Positions 1 through 8,597 of a DNA stretch of 64,000 nt are shown here, piece after piece. The notes under the pieces are model-generated. The model saw only the letters and a list, made by a program, of their open reading frames with translations, made no database searches and was not told where the DNA came from. The first letter of the stretch is position 1. Every line of letters starts with the position of its first letter. The translations under genes and the position numbers were made by a program. Source of the stretch: Candidatus Gastranaerophilales bacterium (GTDB lineage Bacteria; Cyanobacteriota; Vampirovibrionia; Gastranaerophilales; Gastranaerophilaceae); the NCBI GenBank assembly GCA_947594025.1, contig CANQDZ010000002.1:85060-149059 (forward strand), given 5' to 3'.

Positions 1-1017
1 ATAGAGGGTAAATATATTGATTTAGCAATAAAAATGCACTCTGATATGATGATTGACCCTGTTTTGCCCAAGGAAGAAATAGGCCCTGAATTTGACCCGA
101 ATGGCAAAGCTCCCGATGATAAAAGAGAAAGATATGTCGTTATTGAAGAAATAAAAATGGGTGAAGATAATGACTGGGGCAAGGTTTATCACCTAACCAA
201 CAATCTTATGTATGAAAAACATCCGTATAAACGTAAAGTTATAGGTACAGCCGATATAATTTCGCGGATTTCTCAAGAAAAAATTATGGATTATTATAAA
301 ACCTTCTACACTCCCGATAACATCTCGACTATTGTTGTCGGCGAATTTAAAGATGAAGAAGAAATTCTGAATAAAATTATTGAGAACTTCAAATTTCAAT
401 ATAACAAAACAGCCCCCGTTATCAAAAACGAACCCGAGCTTATAATGAAAGTCCCAAAATACGAAGAAAAAACTTCTGAAACAAGTACGGGTTATGTTAT
501 GTTCGGATTTTTAACCGACGTACCCAAAAACCTTAAAGAAACAATAGCACTCAGTTTGCTCACAGGTATCTTAGGCGGGTCAAGGACATCAAGATTAAAT
601 TCAAAACTTATAGAAAATGTTGATAAACCTCATTATAACGCAATTGATACATGCTATTATCAATTTAGAGAAGGAAATAACTTCTTTATTGAGGCTAATT
701 TTGACCCTGATTACAAAGAGCAGGTTATTAAAGAAATAAAAGAGGAATTAAAGGGTCTGAATAAAATAACCGAGGATGAACTTAAAAGAGCAAAAAAACG
801 CACCCTTGTAGAGTTTGTTGAAAACGCGGAAACGGTCTCCGATATTGCGGAAGAAATAGGTCATTACTATACCGTTTGCGGTGATTTATCATACGTTAAA
901 CAATACGAAACCACTCTGGATGAAATTACAAAAGAATATTTGGAAGAAGTTGCCTCAAAATACCTTGACGGCGACAGGTGTGCAATAGGAGTTGTAATGC
1001 CCAAGGAGGAAGCATAA
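1..1017 (+). CDS. M16 family zinc peptidase, catalytic-type subunit (5' end outside window)
   Basis: The reading frame is open from base 1, so the N-terminus lies upstream of the window; the first ATG (34) is internal. The visible part is the second half of the M16 N-terminal domain plus the C-terminal domain. RYVVIEEIKM matches the segment that carries the third zinc ligand (Glu) in M16 enzymes, about 75 residues after HxxEH; the HxxEH itself would be upstream. FYTPDNISTIVVGEF is the usual end of the first domain. The stop overlaps the start of the next M16 gene (TAATG), so the two are translationally coupled, as in M16 pairs with one catalytic and one non-catalytic subunit. The family assignment is firm; the substrate is unknown. 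Confidence 0.85.
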   Translation: MEGKYIDLAIKMHSDMMIDPVLPKEEIGPEFDPNGKAPDDKRERYVVIEEIKMGEDNDWGKVYHLTNNLMYEKHPYKRKVIGTADIISRISQEKIMDYYKTFYTPDNISTIVVGEFKDEEEILNKIIENFKFQYNKTAPVIKNEPELIMKVPKYEEKTSETSTGYVMFGFLTDVPKNLKETIALSLLTGILGGSRTSRLNSKLIENVDKPHYNAIDTCYYQFREGNNFFIEANFDPDYKEQVIKEIKEELKGLNKITEDELKRAKKRTLVEFVENAETVSDIAEEIGHYYTVCGDLSYVKQYETTLDEITKEYLEEVASKYLDGDRCAIGVVMPKEEA

Positions 1018-2240
1018 TGAAAACATATAAGCAAGACGGATTTGAAATAATTGTAAAAAATAATCCTAAAACTCCAAGGGCTTGTATATCTTGCTATTTT
1101 TCAATTGATAATGCGGCAAAATATGCGGGAGTTAACTCTCTTATTGCAAGACTGTTAGTCAGAGGAACAAACAAAAGAACGGCAGAGGAGTTGACACTTG
1201 AGCTTCAAAATAACGGTATTGAGCTTTCATCTGAAGCAAGACAAGATTATTTAAAAGCAGAAACGGTCTTTTTAAATCAGGACTTTGACTTAGCAAAGGA
1301 GATTTTGCATGATGTTCTTGAAAATTCCACTTTTCTTGAAACAAGTAAGGAAATATTTAAATTAAAAGGTGAAATTACCGCAAATCTTGATTCTTCCGTA
1401 GCCAAAGTTTCAGACAAGTTTACAAGAACCTTATTTGAAGGACATCCTTACGGCAACACCGTTACAAAAACTCTTGAGGAAGCGGATTTTATAACCGCTG
1501 ATATCCTAAAAGACTTTTATAAAATTATATTAAAATCTAAAAAAGTTCTTGTTGCAGTAGGCAGTTTTGAGGATGAAGAAAAAGTTTTAAATATCTTGAA
1601 AAATGAATTTTTATTTCTTCAAAACCATGAGCCGAAAGGAGATATAAAAGATTTTAAGGTAATTGAGGAAGATAAAACGGTAAAAATCATAAAAAATTCC
1701 GCAAATCAGGCTCATATTTTACAAGGCTGGCTTGTGGGAACAGCCGACAGTGAAGATTATGCAAAACTTGTGGTGATGAATAATCTTTTAGGGTCATCAG
1801 GTCTAAGCTCAAGGCTGTTTTATGAACTTCGTGACAAGCAGGGGCTTGCATACACGGTTAGAAGTTCATATGAGGTGCTTCGTCACGCAGGAATTTTAAG
1901 TTTTTATATAGGCACATCTCCTAAAAATATTAATAAATCGCTTGATGGCTTTAAAACGGAAATTATAAAGCTGAGAGATAATTTGCCGACGGAAGAAGAA
2001 CTTCAAGGTGCAAAAGAAAATGTACTCGGAAGACTTGCTTATTTTTCACAAACCAACGAACAACAAGCTAACATGATGGCGCGTGATTTAATATTTAACA
2101 GAGGTACGGATTACAGAGAAAAATATGTTCAAATGATAAATTCGGTGACAAGAAAAGACTTATCCGATATGGCAGGCAAATATTTGACCGGAAAAAGTCT
2201 TATCGCAGTCATTGCACCGGAAGAATATTTGGATTTTTAA
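1017..2240 (+). CDS. M16 family peptidase-like protein, probable non-catalytic partner
   Basis: A 407-residue M16 protein. I place the start at the ATG overlapping the previous stop (1017), because AAGGAGGA lies 7 bases upstream; the longer frame from 978 lies wholly inside the upstream gene. At the position where active M16 enzymes have HxxEH, this protein reads AGVNSLIARLLVRGT, so the zinc site is absent. The C-terminal half keeps the R/Y substrate-binding signature (SSRLFYELRDKQGLAYTVRS). This is the arrangement expected of the inactive half of a heterodimeric M16 peptidase: the neighbour would supply zinc catalysis and this subunit the R/Y pair. No signal peptide is visible. Confidence 0.85.
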   Translation: MKTYKQDGFEIIVKNNPKTPRACISCYFSIDNAAKYAGVNSLIARLLVRGTNKRTAEELTLELQNNGIELSSEARQDYLKAETVFLNQDFDLAKEILHDVLENSTFLETSKEIFKLKGEITANLDSSVAKVSDKFTRTLFEGHPYGNTVTKTLEEADFITADILKDFYKIILKSKKVLVAVGSFEDEEKVLNILKNEFLFLQNHEPKGDIKDFKVIEEDKTVKIIKNSANQAHILQGWLVGTADSEDYAKLVVMNNLLGSSGLSSRLFYELRDKQGLAYTVRSSYEVLRHAGILSFYIGTSPKNINKSLDGFKTEIIKLRDNLPTEEELQGAKENVLGRLAYFSQTNEQQANMMARDLIFNRGTDYREKYVQMINSVTRKDLSDMAGKYLTGKSLIAVIAPEEYLDF

Positions 2241-2288
2241 ATTATTTGCATATTTTTCCATGATAAATTAAAATATTTTTGAGGGTAA

Positions 2289-3890
2289 ATGCAAGAAGTT
2301 AACAGTGAAAAAGAAATAAATAATCAAATATCTCAAATGGCTCAAAAGGGCAAAACCCAAAAGGCGATTGAGTTATGTCAAAGTGCGTTGTTAAAAAATC
2401 CAAATGACCCAAAACTCCATGTTAAATTAGGCGACTTATACATGGAATGGCACTTGGATATTTATCAGGCAAAACATTATATTGATGAAGCTATTACCCA
2501 GTATCAAATTGCATCTGAAACCCTTATTGATAACGGTGAGATATATTATAAAATAGGCTTTGCTTTCTTTCATAAAGGAGAGCTTGACAGAGCGATGAGC
2601 TATTTTGATTTAGCCATTGAAAATAACGGCAGCAAAAGCAAATGCCATTATATGCTGGCTAAAATACTAAAGAAAAAAGACAGATACCAAGAAGCTCTTG
2701 AAGAAACAAAAATTGCCCTAAAAAACGGCTTTTTCGGCACTTCTAAAATACATTACTTAAAGCACAGGCTTTTAACGGCAATATACTTTTCATCTTTTAA
2801 AACAAAAGTATCATGCGTTGTTGAACTTATATTGTCATGGCTTACACTTCCTTTTGATATGGAAGCAATTAAAGAATGTACCGATAAGCTTAAAATAGTT
2901 GCAGTATTGCCTAAATTATTTGAGGCGTTTTGTTATTTAAAAACTGAAGAATATGAAGAAGCAATTAAAATTTACACTAAACTTATAAACAAAATGCCCG
3001 GTTACCCTCTTTTTTACTGTTCTTTAGGTAATGCTTATAAGGCAATAGGCAGATATGACGAGGCTATTGTTGAATTTAAAATGGCGCGCTGGATTGACTC
3101 ATTATGTCTGGAAGCTTATAACAGTATGGCTCAAACATATGAAGAAATGGGTGATTATGATAACGCAATTTTGACTTATCAAAACTTTATTAAAATTCAC
3201 CCGAATAGCGCCGTTCTTCACTCAAATATAGCAAATTTGTATTTTATGAAGGGGGATACTCAATCTGCGGTTGCTCACTATCAATCGGCAATTTCGCTTA
3301 ATCCTTCTAAAAATTTTACAGCTTCTGTATGTGAAATTTTAGGATACATTCATCAAAATATTAACAAAAATGCCGATGCCGCCATATCGTCTTTTCATGG
3401 GTCATATCTTCTAAACCCGAGTGCATCGGACGTTTATATCCATTTAGGAAGCGCTTTTTATGATAAAGAAGATTATGATAATGCACTTGTAATATACAGA
3501 CGCGCTCTTGAACTTGACCCTAAAAATTCTAAAATCCATTGCAATATGGGTTATTTATACTGGGGCATGGGAGATATTAAGGAAGCAATTAAAGAATATG
3601 AATTATCTATAAAATATGACCCTAATAACGACATTTCATACAATAACCTAGGCGTTATTTATCTTGATGACTTGGCCCATATGCAAAAGGCGATGGATTG
3701 CTTTGAAAATGCAATAAAAATAAATCCAAACTATGCTCTCGCATATTACAATTTGGCTCGTTCTTTAAGTATTAAGGGCGAAAAGATTGAAGCTGCAAAA
3801 TACTATCAAATCGCATATGATGTAAATTCAATTACTCAAGAACTTGACCCTGTTGAAATTCAGGAAAGACTTAACAATTTATTTGATTAG
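2289..3890 (+). CDS. Tetratricopeptide-repeat protein
   Basis: A 533-residue protein made almost entirely of TPR units, recognisable from repeated A/Y/P spacing such as YDEAIVEFKMARWID, YDNALVIYRRALELDPKN and IKEAIKEYELSIKYDPNN. A less regular stretch at about residues 160-215 (hydrophobic, VVELILSWLTLPF) interrupts the array. There is no signal peptide or obvious membrane segment, so it is probably a cytoplasmic scaffold. It starts 48 bases after the M16 pair with GAGGGTAA upstream of the ATG, so it may be co-transcribed with it. TPR proteins bind partner proteins; the partner cannot be read from the sequence. Confidence 0.85.
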   Translation: MQEVNSEKEINNQISQMAQKGKTQKAIELCQSALLKNPNDPKLHVKLGDLYMEWHLDIYQAKHYIDEAITQYQIASETLIDNGEIYYKIGFAFFHKGELDRAMSYFDLAIENNGSKSKCHYMLAKILKKKDRYQEALEETKIALKNGFFGTSKIHYLKHRLLTAIYFSSFKTKVSCVVELILSWLTLPFDMEAIKECTDKLKIVAVLPKLFEAFCYLKTEEYEEAIKIYTKLINKMPGYPLFYCSLGNAYKAIGRYDEAIVEFKMARWIDSLCLEAYNSMAQTYEEMGDYDNAILTYQNFIKIHPNSAVLHSNIANLYFMKGDTQSAVAHYQSAISLNPSKNFTASVCEILGYIHQNINKNADAAISSFHGSYLLNPSASDVYIHLGSAFYDKEDYDNALVIYRRALELDPKNSKIHCNMGYLYWGMGDIKEAIKEYELSIKYDPNNDISYNNLGVIYLDDLAHMQKAMDCFENAIKINPNYALAYYNLARSLSIKGEKIEAAKYYQIAYDVNSITQELDPVEIQERLNNLFD

Positions 3891-3944
3891 TCCGCAGACA
3901 GGCTACTTTATTTTAATCAAGTTTTATTATAAAATTCAGTTAAT

Positions 3945-4913
3945 ATGATAATCTTGAAGTTTGTTTTAAAAAGAATATTGCAGGCTGTTCCGATACTTTT
4001 TATAGTGTCTTTAATCAGTTTCTTTTTAATCAGATTGTCGCCTGTTGACCCTTTGGCAGAGTTAAGGCTTAACCCTTCCATTTCCAAACAAACTTTAGAA
4101 TACGAGCAAAAAAGACTCGGCCTTGACAAGCCCATTGCAGTTCAATATTTTTTGTGGGCGAAAAGCTTTATAAAAGGTGACTTAGGAACATGTACTACAG
4201 GCGAACGCGTAATTGATAAAATTAAAGAAAGAACCCTAAATACCCTTCTTCTATCTTTAAGCGTCATATTTTGGACTTGGGCTATAGGTATTCCCGTCGG
4301 AATAATAGCAGCTTTAAATTACAGGCGGGTATTTGATAGGATTTTAACCCTGTTTTCAAGTATAGGTATGGCAATTCCTTCGTTTTTCTTTGCGATATTG
4401 TTACTCATATTTGCGCAAAAAACAGGCCGGTTTCCGATAGGGGGGCTTACGTCATACAATTTTCAAGGTATGACGCCTGCAGGTAAAATTTTGGATGTTT
4501 TATATCATTTGGTCTTGCCTACCGTTGTACTCTCTACAATTTCACTTGCAGGGCTTGCACGTCAGATGAGGGCAAATTTACTTGATGTACTTGACTCCGA
4601 TTACGTTAAATTTGCAAAAGCAAAAGGACTTTCTTCGTTTAAAGTCGTATTTAAACATGCACTGAGAAATGCGATTAACCCTTTGATTACACTTTTAGGT
4701 TTTGAATTTGCAGGACTTTTATCGGGGGCTGCACTAACGGAGTACGTTTTTCAATACCCGGGTCTTGGAAGACTTATTTTGGAAGCAGTTATGAAATCAG
4801 ATATAAATCTTGTCATGGCAAGCCTTATGATAGGCTCAATTATGCTTATTTTAGGCAACATGCTTGCAGATATTCTACTTAGAATTACAGATCCGAGAGT
4901 GAGGGTGCAGTGA
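3945..4913 (+). CDS. ABC transporter permease, DppB/OppB family
   Basis: A 322-residue inner-membrane permease with six predicted transmembrane segments, starting with ILQAVPILFIVSLISFFLIRL. Features typical of the peptide/nickel family are the N-terminal SPVDPLAEL region, the cytoplasmic loop around FAKAKGLSSFKVVFKHALRNAINP (the EAA-type loop that contacts the ATPase), and TEYVFQYPGLGRLILEAV. It overlaps the second permease by 4 bases (GTGA), so the two form a heterodimer-encoding operon. No substrate-binding protein or ATPase lies nearby, so substrate (peptide, nickel or other) cannot be assigned. No Shine-Dalgarno sequence is obvious before the ATG. Confidence 0.9.
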   Translation: MIILKFVLKRILQAVPILFIVSLISFFLIRLSPVDPLAELRLNPSISKQTLEYEQKRLGLDKPIAVQYFLWAKSFIKGDLGTCTTGERVIDKIKERTLNTLLLSLSVIFWTWAIGIPVGIIAALNYRRVFDRILTLFSSIGMAIPSFFFAILLLIFAQKTGRFPIGGLTSYNFQGMTPAGKILDVLYHLVLPTVVLSTISLAGLARQMRANLLDVLDSDYVKFAKAKGLSSFKVVFKHALRNAINPLITLLGFEFAGLLSGAALTEYVFQYPGLGRLILEAVMKSDINLVMASLMIGSIMLILGNMLADILLRITDPRVRVQ

Positions 4914-5974
4914 GAGAAGTTATAAAAAAACTTATGAAAGATAAAATCAGTCTCACGGCATTTTGCGTGCTTGTTATTTTATATACTCTTATCTTTTTTG
5001 CAAACTTTGTCGCAATCTACGATAAAGATTTTTCATCAAGGTCAATGTCTTACGCTCCGCCTTCAAATATATACTTCATAACTCCTGAAGGAAAATTCTC
5101 AAGGCCGTATACTTATAATCAAATAAGAGAGTTTGACCCTGACTCGCTTGATATAGTATACAAACAAGACAGGTCTAAAAGATATTATTTAAAATTCTTT
5201 TCAAAAGGTTTTGAATATAAGTTTTTGGGTCTTAAATTAAACAGGCACCTTATAGGAATTGAAGACGGAGGCAAATTGTTTCTTTTAGGCTGCGATATAA
5301 ACGGACGGGATAATTTTTCAAGACTTTTATACGGTGGTCAAATTTCTTTAACAATAGGATTTTTAGCCTTATTCATATCGTTTCCCATAGGTCTTTTATA
5401 CGGCGGAATTTCAGGTTATTTCGGCGGAAAAACGGATACAATTATGATGAGAATTGCAGAAGCCGTTATGAGCATACCGAGTTTTTACCTGTTAATAATT
5501 CTTGCTGCCATTTTGCCGTCAGGCATGACCTCAGGGCAAAGATTTGCGCTTATTACGGTTATTCTTGCTTTTATCGGCTGGGCAGGTTTTGCCCGTGTCG
5601 TGAGGGGTATGGTTTTATCAATTAAAACTCAGGATTATGTAACCGCCGCAAAATCAATAGGCGCAAGCAGATTAAGAATAATCTTGAGGCACATTCTTCC
5701 TCAAACATCAAGTTATGTAATTATAGCTGTCACTTTAAGTGTTCCAAGCTATATTCTTGCAGAATCAGGACTAAGCTTTATCGGGCTCGGCATTCAACAG
5801 CCTGATGCAAGCTGGGGAAATATGCTCAAAGAGGCACAAGAATTTGCAAACATTTTATACCGACCTTGGCTTTTAACGCCGGGATTTTTAATTTTTGTTG
5901 CAGTTTTGTCATTTAATTTGATAGGTGATACCATAAGGGATATACTGGATCCAAAAAGCAAATTAAGGGCATAA
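4910..5974 (+). CDS. ABC transporter permease, DppC/OppC family, with enlarged N-terminal periplasmic loop
   Basis: A 354-residue partner permease that starts with GTG overlapping the stop of the dppB-like gene. TM1 (about residues 15-33) is followed by a hydrophilic stretch of roughly 90 residues before LGCDINGRDNFSRLLYGG, the family's LGTDxxGRD motif; in ordinary DppC proteins that interval is much shorter. Then come five transmembrane segments and the EAA loop (AAKSIGASRLRIILRHILPQ). The inserted segment suggests an extra periplasmic domain, as seen in some YejE-type permeases. It acts with the upstream subunit; the ATPase and binding protein must be encoded elsewhere. Confidence 0.9.
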   Translation: MREVIKKLMKDKISLTAFCVLVILYTLIFFANFVAIYDKDFSSRSMSYAPPSNIYFITPEGKFSRPYTYNQIREFDPDSLDIVYKQDRSKRYYLKFFSKGFEYKFLGLKLNRHLIGIEDGGKLFLLGCDINGRDNFSRLLYGGQISLTIGFLALFISFPIGLLYGGISGYFGGKTDTIMMRIAEAVMSIPSFYLLIILAAILPSGMTSGQRFALITVILAFIGWAGFARVVRGMVLSIKTQDYVTAAKSIGASRLRIILRHILPQTSSYVIIAVTLSVPSYILAESGLSFIGLGIQQPDASWGNMLKEAQEFANILYRPWLLTPGFLIFVAVLSFNLIGDTIRDILDPKSKLRA

Positions 5975-5978
5975 TTTT

Positions 5979-6482
5979 ATGGAATTTGATTTAAATATTA
6001 CTCTGAGAGTTGTAAGTGCAATTGTTTTTGGTTTTATGCTTGGCTTAGAACGTGAAGTTACAGGCAAAATCGCAGGTCTTAGAACGCATATTCTCGTGTG
6101 TGTCGGGTCATGCGTGTTTACCGTTTTATCAATATACGGCTTTAGGTTTGCCCTCCAAGACGGTCTTAACGGCATAAATGACCCTGCAAGAATTGCAGCC
6201 CAAGTCATAACGGGTATCGGTTTTATAGGTGCGGGAACCGTTATGCGCCATGGCACAACCGTTTTTGGTATAACAACTGCCGCAACGCTTTGGGTATCTG
6301 CTGCCGTTGGTATGGCATGCGGCTGCGGAATGTACTATTTAGGCGGACTTGTTACAGTTCTTACTCTTATGGTGCTTATACTTATCAGATATTTTGAAAG
6401 AAGCTATATAATAAAAAGAATTTCCGAAAAAAGACGCAAAAAAATATGTGAATGTCAAAAAAATGACACTCACACATTATAA
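5979..6482 (+). CDS. MgtC/SapB family membrane protein
   Basis: A 167-residue protein with about four transmembrane segments. The MgtC signature is clear: LGLEREVTGKIAGLRTHILV in the first loop, then ARIAAQVITGIGFIGAGTVM and GITTAATLWVSAAVGMACG. It lacks the soluble C-terminal domain of long MgtC proteins and ends in a basic tail (ISEKRRKKICECQK), so it is the short SapB-like form. Family members are linked to growth in low magnesium and to regulation of ATP synthase, but that function is not shown here. It lies 4 bases after the permease pair and may share its transcript. Confidence 0.9.
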   Translation: MEFDLNITLRVVSAIVFGFMLGLEREVTGKIAGLRTHILVCVGSCVFTVLSIYGFRFALQDGLNGINDPARIAAQVITGIGFIGAGTVMRHGTTVFGITTAATLWVSAAVGMACGCGMYYLGGLVTVLTLMVLILIRYFERSYIIKRISEKRRKKICECQKNDTHTL

Positions 6483-6493
6483 TTCTTAAAAAC

Positions 6494-6850
6494 CTATGAA
6501 GCGAATGACATTAAAGCCCTTATTGAACTTGCCGTATCCTTAACGTCTTGTTCTTCGTTTTCTTCAATAGTTTCATCTAATATTTTAAGAATGTTTTCCT
6601 TGTCTTCAAGCGCTAAAAGCTCATTGATGGTTGTCATTACAACTTTAGGACTTAAGTCATTTATTCCTTTTCCTTTGTTTGCAACTACAACCTTGAGAGA
6701 TTCTTCAGAATTTCTTTTTACAAGAGCTTTCGCTGTTAATTCTCTAACATCATCCATTTCGCAGTTAGTGCCGATTTCATCCAAAATTTTAACTGCTTCG
6801 GAATCTTCATGTATAGATAATGCCTCAATTATATTTTTAATCTTTTTCAT
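6494..6850 (-). CDS. Small HEAT-like helical-repeat protein of unknown function
   Basis: A 118-residue, acidic, all-helical protein with no signal peptide. Three or so helix pairs of about 30-35 residues (IHEDSEAVKILDEIG..., VRELTAKALVKRNSEESLKVV, NELLALEDKENILKILDETI) look like HEAT or armadillo units, which normally bind proteins. Its ATG overlaps the TAA of the gene at 6850-7290 (TAATG), so the two are translationally coupled. I do not recognise the family beyond the repeat fold. Confidence 0.6.
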   Translation of the reverse strand: MKKIKNIIEALSIHEDSEAVKILDEIGTNCEMDDVRELTAKALVKRNSEESLKVVVANKGKGINDLSPKVVMTTINELLALEDKENILKILDETIEENEEQDVKDTASSIRALMSFAS

Positions 6851-7290
6851 TACTTAATCCTCAACGAAGAAATTTCTTTACTTAACATTTCGCCAAGCTC
6901 ACTGACCGGACGTTTTGCTAAACTTGAAACGCTGTATTTTGAAAAATCGAATTCAACATTTGTTGTATTTAGCATTTCAATGAATTCTTTTGTGCTTGTT
7001 TTAACATTTTTTGCAAAATCCGCAATATTTTGTTTTATTGATGAAAACCTGTTTATTACGGTTGTCCAAGCGCTTGCTAATAACTTACCTGCATCTTGCA
7101 TTTTTTGTTTTACGACGTTTGGAGCCTTGCTGCTTGCAGATTCAAAAACATCCATTTGCAAAACGGTGCCTTTAAATGTAATACCAAAAGGATTTGTTGA
7201 ATGACCGTTTGCGTTTATGTTGTTTTCTCTGTTTGTCTTAAACTTTTTAAATGCTTCCAAACTTGATCTTAAGGGGGTTATTTTTTGCAT
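6850..7290 (-). CDS. Uncharacterised 146-residue protein
   Basis: Not recognised. The N-terminal 45 residues are polar and probably disordered, followed by NPFGITFKGTVLQMDVFE and then a helical C-terminal half (KQKMQDAGKLLASAWTTVINRFSSIKQNIADF...) ending in a basic residue pair. There is no signal peptide or membrane segment. A GAGGT ribosome-binding site precedes the ATG. It is the first gene of a two-gene unit with the HEAT-like protein and is separated by 73 bases from the regulator upstream of it (7364-8491), which reads the same way. Confidence 0.55.
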   Translation of the reverse strand: MQKITPLRSSLEAFKKFKTNRENNINANGHSTNPFGITFKGTVLQMDVFESASSKAPNVVKQKMQDAGKLLASAWTTVINRFSSIKQNIADFAKNVKTSTKEFIEMLNTTNVEFDFSKYSVSSLAKRPVSELGEMLSKEISSLRIK

Positions 7291-7363
7291 TTTTATACCT
7301 CGATTATTTTACATGGCGAGGATAACATAGACGGAAAATACTAAAATCATACTTTTGATGTAT

Positions 7364-8491
7364 TTAATTAAAATACTTAGGATTTAGCGCAATCCAAGAA
7401 TAAGATTCTTTATCATCTTCAGGCATATCATTTACAAAAATTCCGCCGTATTTACCCCTTGACGTGTGTAAAATGCCTTCTTCCGATAATACGCTTACAG
7501 CCTTTCTTAAAGAATTTATACTCGTGTTTAATATTTTTATAAGTTCAGAAATCGGAGGCAGTTTGTCCCCCGCCTCATGGTTTTTTGATATGTATTTTTT
7601 AAGGTCATTAAGAGTTTTTTGCCAGTTGTACAATATATTTTCCTGTTTTATTGTATGACTTGATGTCATAAACATATTTTTATCATTTTTATTTTTTCTG
7701 TTTTGAGCGGCAATAGGCTCCATTATATATATTGTCCCGTATTGTCCCCTTCTTGATAAAATAATGCCTTCTTTACTTAATATTTTCATTGCGTCATTTA
7801 CGGTTCTCACGCTTACGTTAAAAATGCGCGCAAAATCTTCATTTTTAAGGATTTTATCTCCTACTTTATAATTTGTTGCTACATATTTTCTTATATCGGT
7901 TGATAATTTTTGAGAAAGAGTTTTATGAACAACATTTTGTGCGTTTTCTTCCCCAAAATCTTTATTGTTTACGGTATAAACTATATTATTTTTTTTAAGA
8001 ACTCTTTTTTTAATAAAATTATTTCTAACCAAATTTTCAAGCGCAAGTCTTATCGTATTTTTGGAAATTCCCGTTTTTTCGCTTATCTCTTTAACTGAAG
8101 GCAAGGGCTTGCTTATTTCAATTCTTGTCATTAGCTTTATAATTCTTGAATATGCAACCTGCAGTTTTGAAGACATCTTTTGAAAGGTTTCTTTACTTGA
8201 GTTTCTATCTCTAATCATCGTGCCTTTGCATTGTTTAGATTCGAAATAACCCATATCTTCCGCATATCTTACGGCATTCTGCACCGTACTTGTGCTTACT
8301 CGAAAAAGCTTTGCAATTTCTGATTTAGAAGGCATTATATCTCCCGCAGAGATTTTTTTATTCTCCAGATTATCTCTAACCCAAGATATTAATAAATTCA
8401 ATATCATTTTGTCTTTAGGCAAAAAATAATCATTTTGATTGAAATCAAAACTGTATTCCGAAAGCTCTGCGATATGAATTTTTCTTCCCAT
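7364..8491 (-). CDS. Transcription regulator with four tandem GntR-type winged-helix domains
   Basis: A 375-residue protein that consists of four DNA-binding modules and little else. Each has the GntR-like pattern of a helix, a turn, a recognition helix and a wing: SKSEIAKLFRVSTSTVQNAV (about residues 54-73), PSVKEISEKTGISKNTIRLA (about 127-146), NEDFARIFNVSVRTVNDAM (about 207-225) and ISELIKILNTSINSLRKAV (about 320-338). The first, third and fourth end in a wing with GTMI/GTIYI/GGIFV. No effector-binding domain (FadR, UTRA or aminotransferase type) follows. It is preceded by AAGGG. It is convergent with nothing and divergent from the prepilin gene at 8598, which it could control. Confidence 0.75.
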   Translation of the reverse strand: MGRKIHIAELSEYSFDFNQNDYFLPKDKMILNLLISWVRDNLENKKISAGDIMPSKSEIAKLFRVSTSTVQNAVRYAEDMGYFESKQCKGTMIRDRNSSKETFQKMSSKLQVAYSRIIKLMTRIEISKPLPSVKEISEKTGISKNTIRLALENLVRNNFIKKRVLKKNNIVYTVNNKDFGEENAQNVVHKTLSQKLSTDIRKYVATNYKVGDKILKNEDFARIFNVSVRTVNDAMKILSKEGIILSRRGQYGTIYIMEPIAAQNRKNKNDKNMFMTSSHTIKQENILYNWQKTLNDLKKYISKNHEAGDKLPPISELIKILNTSINSLRKAVSVLSEEGILHTSRGKYGGIFVNDMPEDDKESYSWIALNPKYFN

Positions 8492-8597
8492 AAAACCCTT
8501 TTTGCTTATTATACACCTTAATTTAAAAAAACAAAAACTAAATTTTGTTGCGCCTGCATATAAAATAGTTTATAATAATCATGGTTAAGGAGCAAAG

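Noticed and set aside
7364..8491. Possible fusion or assembly artefact explaining four wHTH domains
   Set aside because: A single continuous frame, one good ribosome-binding site and distinct (not duplicated) domain sequences argue for a real gene.
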